A DNA stretch of 14,120 nucleotides from Marinilabiliaceae bacterium UBA5213. GTDB lineage: Bacteria > Bacteroidota > Bacteroidia > Bacteroidales > Marinilabiliaceae. How positions within the stretch are numbered: the stretch's first letter is position 1; every line of letters begins with the position of its first letter. A model generated the notes under the pieces. The model did not search any database and was not told the DNA's origin. It worked only from the letters and a program-made list of their open reading frames with translations. Positions 8,055 through 14,120 of this stretch are shown here, piece by piece. Made by a program: the position numbers and the translations under genes. The stretch covers positions 1 through 14,120 of the forward strand of contig DHVH01000122.1 in assembly GCA_002412555.1 (NCBI GenBank), given 5' to 3'.

Positions 8055-8201
8055 AGAGGCTGTCTGAAAAGTTGTTTGGCATGCTTTCCTCTCTGTGCAA
8101 CTTCGTGTATTCTCCGTAAAACTCCGTGTAAAAAATTACTACAAGTTACAAGGGAAGCCACAAAGGACACCAAGAGAACCACAACTTTTTAGACGGCCTC
8201 T
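8055..8201. mobile_element. MITE-like element with 21-bp terminal inverted repeats
   Basis: The arms at 8055-8075 (agaggctgtctg then aaaagttgt) and 8181-8201 are inverted copies matching at 19 of 21 positions. They enclose about 105 bp with no ORF of its own. The interior carries short degenerate repeats of CTCCGTGT type (around 8102-8130) and an ACCACAAAGGACACC-like stretch at 8157-8171. Ends of the GAGGCTGTCT type are familiar to me from Bacteroidota insertion sequences and MITEs, but I cannot confirm a family. No clear target-site duplication is visible. It starts 11 bp after the lyase stop and may also act as an RNA hairpin between transcription units. Confidence 0.55.
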
Positions 8202-8250
8202 CCTCCTTATGCCCTTTTCCGTTGTATTATATTACCTTAAAAACTTTTGA

Positions 8251-9822
8251 ATGGAACTCTTTAGTCGGGGACTTAAAAACTTAAGTTCATTCTCAATAAA
8301 TACCTTCTGCAATTTAATGTTGTTGCCATTAATATTGGTTGCAGGTTGCCAAATGAATAAAGAATCGATCCTGTCTGAAGAGGACAGAGCTATTATTGAT
8401 TCTATTGTTGAACAGAAATTTAACACTGTAGCGGTTTCCGGATTAGCTGTTGGAGTGGTGGTCGGCAATCAGACGCACACACGTACCATGGGATATAGTG
8501 ATGTTTCAACCAATAGACTTTTTTCGGATAGCACCGTCTTTTGTGCCGGAGTATTGTCAGAAGCTGTTACAGCTTCCTTATTTTTAGCCCTTCAGCACAA
8601 TTATAAGGTTAGCATGAACACACCTGTTGCTGAGATTTTAAATCATTTCTCTCTAAGCAGTGATACCTATCAAAACATCAGCGTAAAAAACCTCCTTACC
8701 CAAACCTCTGGGGTACCTAAACTTTCTGTTTTATGGGATTACCCCAACATGGGGGATTCGGCATTATATGCCACTACATGGGGCATACGCTTGCTGGAAC
8801 CAGAATTTCAACCTCCAGGAACTAAAGTCGTGCGATCACCTTATAACTTTGATATTGCAGCGGATTGTATTGAGCATGTGAGTGAAATGTCACTTGACAA
8901 GTTTGCCAAAAAATATATGTTCAACCCACTTCAAATGCATCATTCTACATATAAACCAGTTTTTAATGGCGGGGAAGATTTTTCCAAACCTCACCAAATT
9001 GTTGATTGGTTGACTTATGAGTATGGTGTTGTGTCCGACTACCCGTTAAACGGCGAACACGCTGGCAGCATAGGTTGGCATACCTCTATAAATGATGCAG
9101 TCAGGTGGATTTCAATGCTAATGAACAATGGTCAATTTGATGGAAAAACAATTTTGCCTTCAAAAATTACCAAATTGATGACTAGCCCTCATTATAAGAC
9201 CAATATAAGCGACGCTTTTATGGGTTTTGGATTGGAAGTAAAATCCGTAGATGGATTGGATTACTATTATAAAACAGGCTTTACTGGTGGTTTTGAGCAG
9301 TCCCTGATAATGTTACCATCCTTGAAAACCGGAGTTGTAGTGATTACAAATGCAGTGAGCGACTTCCAGCCAGAAGTCTTTGCCCAAGAATTAATATCAA
9401 GCATTATTAATAAGGTCATACCAAAATACAAAACGCCTGTTCACTTAAAAATGGGAAAAGTGCTTAAGACAACTCAGTCTGTCGATAGTGCCTTACTCGT
9501 TTTTGAGAAGAACAGGACCAACGATTTTTACGACTGTTCTGATATTGCCTTGAGTCAATTTGGGATGAATCTCCACTATCACTTAAACAGAGAAGAAGAT
9601 GCATTAAAAGTTTTTCAAAAGTGTGTAGAATTATTTCCGAATTCAGCATACGCACATCTGAATCTTGCTGAATACTATGCAGCAAACATGAATTATAAAC
9701 AGGCAGAAAAAGAACTTTATATAGTAAAAACAATAGAGAATACTGAATTCGATGTAAAAGAGCGGGTTAAATTGGTAGAAACGTCCATTGATCTTATAAA
9801 AGAAAAGGAAAATTATGAATAA
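8251..9822 (+). CDS. Serine-hydrolase (beta-lactamase fold) lipoprotein with TPR tail, probably catalytically degenerate
   Basis: A 523-aa lipoprotein; the N-terminal hydrophobic segment ends in the lipobox LVAGC (Cys33). Residues about 45-385 follow the class C beta-lactamase/penicillin-binding-protein-like fold: LLTQTSGVP (148-156), an IEHVS ... FNPLQMHHSTY segment, AGSIGWHTSINDAVRW, and KTGFTGGF (341-348). However, the nucleophile motif SxxK aligns with V101-L-S-E104, and the YxN motif aligns with R195-S-P197, while KTG is kept. If the alignment is right the usual Ser, Lys and Tyr are all absent, so it may be a binding or scaffolding pseudoenzyme. Residues about 450-500 form TPR-like helices (EEDALKVFQKCVELFPNSAY), typical of protein contacts. 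A gene for an outer-membrane barrel follows after 39 bp. The substrate or partner is unknown. Confidence 0.8.
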   Translation: MELFSRGLKNLSSFSINTFCNLMLLPLILVAGCQMNKESILSEEDRAIIDSIVEQKFNTVAVSGLAVGVVVGNQTHTRTMGYSDVSTNRLFSDSTVFCAGVLSEAVTASLFLALQHNYKVSMNTPVAEILNHFSLSSDTYQNISVKNLLTQTSGVPKLSVLWDYPNMGDSALYATTWGIRLLEPEFQPPGTKVVRSPYNFDIAADCIEHVSEMSLDKFAKKYMFNPLQMHHSTYKPVFNGGEDFSKPHQIVDWLTYEYGVVSDYPLNGEHAGSIGWHTSINDAVRWISMLMNNGQFDGKTILPSKITKLMTSPHYKTNISDAFMGFGLEVKSVDGLDYYYKTGFTGGFEQSLIMLPSLKTGVVVITNAVSDFQPEVFAQELISSIINKVIPKYKTPVHLKMGKVLKTTQSVDSALLVFEKNRTNDFYDCSDIALSQFGMNLHYHLNREEDALKVFQKCVELFPNSAYAHLNLAEYYAANMNYKQAEKELYIVKTIENTEFDVKERVKLVETSIDLIKEKENYE

Positions 9823-9861
9823 GGCCAATAAATAATATTATTAATTCGAAGCTAAACAACT

Positions 9862-10776
9862 GTGCAACATTTTAAAAGGGGGCTAATTATATTATGCTTT
9901 ACATTATTTGCATTGCAGATTCATGCAGGAGTATTTGCCAAAGGAATGCACCTTTTAATGCCAAGTCAAGTTGAAATCCTATTTGGATATCAGCGACAAT
10001 CGTTAGACTGGTCTATTGCAGGGAATATTCGTGGACAAAATCCAAATATCCTGTCCCATCTGTTGTGGTCCAATCTAGAAGGCATTAATATGGAGTTAAA
10101 TCCCAAATTTCAATTGGGAAAGCTTTGGCACTTTGAAATTCCCATGCAGATAAATTATGTGGTAAATGGAACAGTAACTGATTCCGACTATAAAGCGGAT
10201 AACCGAAAAGATCGTGTTTTTTATGCTGAAGCTTCGGCACGAGGGACGAATGGTTATAATTTTCGTCCCCTATTTGGACCTCGCTTTGCTCTGCATCCAG
10301 ACCTCCAGTTAACGCTGTACCTTAATTATTCGTTTTTGTCAGATACCTATTATTTAAGAGATTCTTTTAGTGACAGGGCAACGCTCAACAGCCATTACAA
10401 AACGTATTGGCATGGCCCTGGATCTTCACTTGAGGCGAGATACACTATTGGTCGACAGGTTTCAACAGTGGTGCTGATCAACTACAGCATCTTCAACTAT
10501 AGTGCTGAAGCCGACTGGAATCTTGTCGACTCATTTAGTCATCCTGTTAGTTTCTTGCATAAGGCCAGAGGTTTTGGGTATTCTCCCAGCCTCAAATTAA
10601 TTTACAACACAGACACATCATTATCATTTATTTTGAACCTGGGTTACACACATTTGCATACCGGTAAAGGAATTGATGTGCTTTACAAATCTGATGGAAG
10701 CACCATTAAAACCATGCTAAACAGTGTCATTCTAAAAAGTTATACCTTTAGAACTGGAATGGTTTATTTATTCTGA
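9862..10776 (+). CDS. Omptin-like outer-membrane beta-barrel protein
   Basis: A 304-aa protein from a GTG start at 9862. The next in-frame ATG (codon 29) would remove the signal peptide, and no upstream ATG is available. After a signal peptide (about 1-22) the chain alternates polar and hydrophobic residues and ends in MVYLF, a terminal aromatic typical of outer-membrane barrels. It resembles E. coli OmpT in spacing: ILSHLLW (63-69) against LSELDW, D107-S-D109-Y against the catalytic DQDW, and a final YTHLHTGKG ... FRTGMVYLF against the last strands of OmpT. The second catalytic pair, Asp-x-His, is not clearly kept: H227 is present but the residue two before it is Phe, with D223 nearby. It may be a non-proteolytic barrel or a divergent protease. 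It probably forms an operon with the lipoprotein gene 39 bp upstream. Confidence 0.65.
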   Translation: MQHFKRGLIILCFTLFALQIHAGVFAKGMHLLMPSQVEILFGYQRQSLDWSIAGNIRGQNPNILSHLLWSNLEGINMELNPKFQLGKLWHFEIPMQINYVVNGTVTDSDYKADNRKDRVFYAEASARGTNGYNFRPLFGPRFALHPDLQLTLYLNYSFLSDTYYLRDSFSDRATLNSHYKTYWHGPGSSLEARYTIGRQVSTVVLINYSIFNYSAEADWNLVDSFSHPVSFLHKARGFGYSPSLKLIYNTDTSLSFILNLGYTHLHTGKGIDVLYKSDGSTIKTMLNSVILKSYTFRTGMVYLF

Positions 10777-11168
10777 TCATTCAACCACGCAAAAAAAACA
10801 TCTGTGCCTTAATAAGACATTTGTAAGCGAACAACCTAATCATCTGGCCGAATCTCTCATTTCGATGAGCGACCGCTGATCACTATAGCAAAATCACTCC
10901 GTTTTGCAAAACAATCTGCATACAAACCTTTGTTTCCCGGACACAGCCACATAAATCTCATCGGCAGAAAAATTGGATCGATTTGTTATTTTATAAGGAA
11001 TACTTATAATCATTATAAAAACACAATACACCACAATCTATATTTTAATAAATTAAACGATAGGTGAAACCTCATGCATGTCTAAAATCAAACAAGGCTT
11101 CAAATGCTGGGCACGGAAATTTCCGATAACACAGCGCTTGAAGCCTTGAAAAAACTAATGGATTTTTT
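10777..11168. other. Gene-poor convergent intergenic region
   Basis: This 392-bp stretch separates two convergent genes and shows no credible ORF. It holds a 5-bp stem with a TTCG-containing loop (10856-10869), a perfect 12-bp palindrome GTTTTGCAAAAC (10901-10912), an AT-rich section (about 10980-11060), and the nested hairpin at 11093-11148. I see no clear intrinsic terminator immediately after the barrel gene, only an A-rich run at 10791-10798. Confidence 0.5.
11093..11148 (-). terminator. Nested hairpin, likely terminator of glycogen gene
   Basis: CAAGGCTTCAA (11093-11103) pairs perfectly with TTGAAGCCTTG (11138-11148). Inside are GCTG/CAGC (11106-11109 with 11132-11135) and the perfect palindrome CGGAAATTTCCG (11114-11125), giving a long interrupted stem. 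On the minus strand it starts 20 nt after the stop codon of the glycogen gene and is followed by a T-rich stretch (complement of 11083-11092), so it suits that strand best. On the plus strand it is followed by an A run, not T. Confidence 0.55.
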
Positions 11169-14120
11169 CTATATCCACCTTACCAGACTAAAATCCTGCT
11201 TATGTGGCAAGGCCTCATTATACGGGAACATACGAATACCAAACTTATAAACACCGGGCAGATTTAATTTGTAGTCGAGTTTATATTGAACGATTGAACC
11301 CTCTTTCTTAACTTCTTTAAAAGGTTCTATGTGTAGAATGGCCGGGAACTGGTCTTCACTGGCTTCTGCAATCACCATTTCCAGCCCGATTTCCACCCCT
11401 ACCAATCGCTTCAGGTCTAATGTAACGTCCACTTCATACCTCTCACCAATACCGAGTTCCTTGTGAGAAATGTCAGGCATGGTGCATGAAAGAACCGATA
11501 CATAATGCCATCCGGCATAGACCCGACGTTTCCATGCAGCAATTTCCCGGGCCATACGGTGGTCACCGACATTCAACAACTTCACACGCTCGAACATGGG
11601 ATGGTAAAACCTGTCCTCATAATCGTTAATCATTCGGCGGGTAGTAAACTCAGGAGCTATTTTGGCAATGGAGTTTTTAACATACTGAATCCATCCCGCC
11701 GGAATGCCCTTTTCATTTTTCTCGAAAAAGCGGGGAATTATTTCATTCTCAAAAATACTGTAGATGGTCTTGGCATCCAGATCGTTTTGAAAATCCGGAT
11801 TATCAAAAGCTTGCTTGTCGGTCAACGCCCAGCCAGCCTCTTCCTTATAGCCTTCGAACCACCAACCATCCAACACACTGAAGTTTAAAACACCGTTCAT
11901 CTCAGCCTTTTCACCACTGGTTCCGGAAGCTTCAAGGGGACGGGTAGGTGTATTTAACCAAACATCCACTCCACTCACCAGTCGCTTGGCCAAATCCATG
12001 TCATAGTTTTCAAGGAAAATAATTTTCCCGGTAAACTCAGGACGTTTCGATATTTCCACGATGTGCTTAATCAACCCCTGGCCGGCACCATCCGCTGGAT
12101 GCGCCTTGCCGGCAAAAATAAACTGAACGGGTCGCTTTGGATCATTAACGATGCGTTCCAATCTGTCTAAATCAGTAAACAACAAATGCGCTCGCTTATA
12201 AGTGGCAAACCTTCGTGCAAAACCAACCGTCAGAGCATCTTCCCGTATTGTATCAAGCACATCAACAATGTGCGAGGGATCTTCGTGGCGTTCCACCATG
12301 CCAACGCCCATGCGCCAACGAATGTAATCAATCAGCTTTCTGCGTAAAGCCACTCTGGTCTCCCAGATACGTTCATCTGAAACATTGTATATCTTCTCCC
12401 AGCGCGACTTGTCCGATACATCCTCCAAAAAGCCTTCACCAAATTCAGACTCATAGAGTTTTCGAAATTCCTTGGCCGTCCAAGTGCCATAATGAACCCC
12501 ATTGGTCACGTACTTAACATGCAACTCCTCCGGGAAGTAACCTTTCCACATATGTCGGAACATCTTCTTAGTTACCTCACCATGCAACCAACTCACACCA
12601 TTGATTTCCTGAGATGTTTTTGCAGCCAGGACACTCATTGAGAATTTCTCATTTTCTTCAATTCCCTCCTGTCCAAAATCCATCAACTCATCCCAGGTAA
12701 TATTGAGCTTTTCAGGAATGTGTCGCATATAAACACGAAACAGGTCTTCGTCAAACTTATCGTGACCGGCAGGAACTGGCGTGTGAGTGGTAAACAAAGA
12801 AGAGACTTTAACCAGCTCCAGAGCTTCAGCAAAACTGAATTTCTTTCCCACCAAATGGACCAGACGCTCCACATTGATAAGGGCTGCATGGCCTTCATTG
12901 CAATGATAGAGGTCAATCTTGGCTTGAAGGGCCTCCAGCAATCGAACGCCACCCATGCCCAGCAAAATTTCCTGCTTCAAACGATTTTCCCAGTCACCTC
13001 CATACAGCTTAAAGGTAATTTCCCTATCCTGATGGTTATTCTCCGCAATATCGGTGTCCATTAAATACAGCGAAATTCGTCCCACCTGTGCTTTCCAGAC
13101 AGCCGCATAAAGCTCCCGGCCAGGCAGGTCTATTTTCACCTTAATTAATTGACCATGCGCATCGCGCACCTCTTCGAGCGGCAGACTGGAGAACTCCTGC
13201 ATTTCGTAACTCGCAGTTTGTTCACCGTTAACCGTCAGCACCTGCTTAAAATATCCGTAGCGGTACAAAAGACCTACAGCGGTAATATTCACACCTTTGT
13301 CGCTGGCTTCCTTTAAATAATCACCAGCCAGAACACCTAAACCGCCACTAAAAATCTTCAGCACATCGTTCAAGCCATACTCCATACTAAAGTAAGCGAT
13401 GGAAGGCCCCTGACCCATTGGCTGTGCCATGTATTTCTGAAACATCTCATAAACCTCATCCAGTTTTGAAGTAAAGGTGGCATCTTCAGCTAACTGCGTC
13501 AGCTTTTTAAAAGATACTTTCTCCAATAATTGAATAGGATTCTTTCTGACGTTTTCCCATATCTCTTCATCGATCATCTCAAAAAGCTCCACAACCTGGT
13601 AATTCCATGTCCACCATAAGTTACGTGCCAAAATATTTAACGCAGAGATGCGATCCGGCATTTTTGATTTAATCACCAACTTTTTCCATGATGGTACAGA
13701 TACCAAGTCGGGCTTAACCGGAACCCGCACCTCGCGTTGCAGCACTGTAGTAAACTGATCCCGCCGATTATTGACCTCTTTTAATGCAATATCATAGGCC
13801 TCATAATAGTGTTTGATCAAATTGTCCCACTCCAGCTCGGCTGCCAGCTTAAAACATTTTTTACTGGCCTCAGCTATTTTAGTGCCATCCGTGGAAGCAA
13901 AAGTTTTAATAACAGAAACAATACTGCGGACAGCTTCTTCTCTATTGCTGTCGTTGCGGGTAATCACTGCAACCCCGTCAAAAACGGATTTGGAAAACTG
14001 CGACGCCCAAATACCAAAACCAGCCAGGGTTGTAGTAACAGTGGGGATGCCAAAAGCAATACTCTCCTGCGGGGTGTAGCCCCATGGCTCATAATAGGAC
14101 GGGAAGACCGTCAGGTCCAT
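11169..14120 (-). CDS. Glycogen synthase (GT3-like)-alpha-glucan phosphorylase (GT35) fusion, 5' end outside window
   Basis: The visible 983 residues run continuously from the end of a GT-B glycosyltransferase into a phosphorylase. The first 130 residues include FPSYYEPWGYTPQES and GIPTVTTTLAGFG, the signature of GT3 glycogen synthases, so the Met at the window edge is internal and the gene continues beyond 14120. Residues about 155-240 (LNILARNLWWTWN) are the DUF3417 domain, and about 243-800 are GT35 phosphorylase of the short alpha-glucan type, with SMEYGL, FSGGLGVLAGDYLK, CNEGHA and EASGTSGEKAEMNG. The Lys of GEK (codon 11907-11909) should carry pyridoxal phosphate. The last 120 residues form a beta-rich C-terminal module. 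One half would extend alpha-1,4-glucan using a sugar nucleotide, the other release glucose-1-phosphate, in the cytoplasm. It is convergent to the barrel gene and unrelated to the lyase cluster. Confidence 0.92.
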   Translation of the reverse strand: MDLTVFPSYYEPWGYTPQESIAFGIPTVTTTLAGFGIWASQFSKSVFDGVAVITRNDSNREEAVRSIVSVIKTFASTDGTKIAEASKKCFKLAAELEWDNLIKHYYEAYDIALKEVNNRRDQFTTVLQREVRVPVKPDLVSVPSWKKLVIKSKMPDRISALNILARNLWWTWNYQVVELFEMIDEEIWENVRKNPIQLLEKVSFKKLTQLAEDATFTSKLDEVYEMFQKYMAQPMGQGPSIAYFSMEYGLNDVLKIFSGGLGVLAGDYLKEASDKGVNITAVGLLYRYGYFKQVLTVNGEQTASYEMQEFSSLPLEEVRDAHGQLIKVKIDLPGRELYAAVWKAQVGRISLYLMDTDIAENNHQDREITFKLYGGDWENRLKQEILLGMGGVRLLEALQAKIDLYHCNEGHAALINVERLVHLVGKKFSFAEALELVKVSSLFTTHTPVPAGHDKFDEDLFRVYMRHIPEKLNITWDELMDFGQEGIEENEKFSMSVLAAKTSQEINGVSWLHGEVTKKMFRHMWKGYFPEELHVKYVTNGVHYGTWTAKEFRKLYESEFGEGFLEDVSDKSRWEKIYNVSDERIWETRVALRRKLIDYIRWRMGVGMVERHEDPSHIVDVLDTIREDALTVGFARRFATYKRAHLLFTDLDRLERIVNDPKRPVQFIFAGKAHPADGAGQGLIKHIVEISKRPEFTGKIIFLENYDMDLAKRLVSGVDVWLNTPTRPLEASGTSGEKAEMNGVLNFSVLDGWWFEGYKEEAGWALTDKQAFDNPDFQNDLDAKTIYSIFENEIIPRFFEKNEKGIPAGWIQYVKNSIAKIAPEFTTRRMINDYEDRFYHPMFERVKLLNVGDHRMAREIAAWKRRVYAGWHYVSVLSCTMPDISHKELGIGERYEVDVTLDLKRLVGVEIGLEMVIAEASEDQFPAILHIEPFKEVKKEGSIVQYKLDYKLNLPGVYKFGIRMFPYNEALPHKQDFSLVRWI

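Noticed and set aside
7976..8182. Minus-strand ORF across the lyase end and the inverted-repeat element
   Set aside because: No coding signature; it spans the end of a real gene and a repeat element.
9863..9870. TGCAACAT half-site similar to the candidate operator
   Set aside because: It overlaps the GTG start of the barrel gene and the other half of the dyad is absent.
10901..10912. Perfect palindrome GTTTTGCAAAAC
   Set aside because: A single 12-bp palindrome in AT-rich spacer with no nearby promoter or gene start; no function can be supported.
11505..13064. Several plus-strand ORFs of 80-130 codons opposite the glycogen gene
   Set aside because: They are antisense to a highly conserved enzyme and show no domain or plausible start context; shadows of codon use.
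1..14120. tRNA, rRNA, CRISPR array or transposase gene
   Set aside because: I looked for these on both strands and saw no cloverleaf, no regularly spaced repeat array, and no transposase ORF.

Overview
The window looks like chromosomal DNA from a Bacteroidota bacterium, probably a marine or sediment polysaccharide degrader. The evidence is a hybrid two-component sensor/regulator (HTCS) of the type found in polysaccharide utilisation loci, a C-terminal type IX secretion sorting domain, lipoproteins with Bacteroidota-style signal peptides, AT-rich intergenic DNA with weak Shine-Dalgarno signals, and a glycogen synthase/phosphorylase fusion. The genus cannot be fixed from sequence alone.

Region 1 (1-8044) is a compact polysaccharide-response cluster. 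A divergent secreted-protein gene begins at the left edge (minus strand). After a 270-bp regulatory region comes a full-length HTCS (336-4376), then a 278-bp regulatory region, then a large secreted beta-helix protein with a T9SS tail (4655-7105), then a lipoprotein with a PL14/PL20-like polysaccharide lyase fold (7184-8044). The last two are probably co-transcribed. They suggest breakdown of a uronic-acid polymer such as alginate or a glucuronan, with the HTCS sensing released oligosaccharides. No SusC/SusD pair lies inside the window. The most interesting finding is a shared dyad, ATGTT-N9-AACAT with a related core, upstream of both the HTCS gene and the lyase operon. A 12-bp direct repeat with a 21-bp period lies next to a candidate promoter of the lyase operon. 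Together they make a candidate HTCS operator system.

Region 2 (8055-8201) is a roughly 147-bp inverted-repeat element resembling a MITE. It separates the lyase operon from the next gene pair.

Region 3 (8251-10776) is a two-gene unit. The first gene is a lipoprotein with a beta-lactamase/serine-hydrolase fold whose SxxK and YxN motifs appear lost, followed by a TPR tail. The second is an omptin-like outer-membrane beta-barrel with a GTG start. This is a candidate cell-envelope pair of unknown role.

Region 4 (10777-11168) is a gene-poor convergent spacer ending in a strong nested hairpin, probably the terminator of the last gene. That gene (11169 to beyond 14120, minus strand) is glycogen metabolism: the C-terminal end of a GT3-like glycogen synthase fused to a DUF3417/GT35 alpha-glucan phosphorylase. 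Its true start is outside the window.
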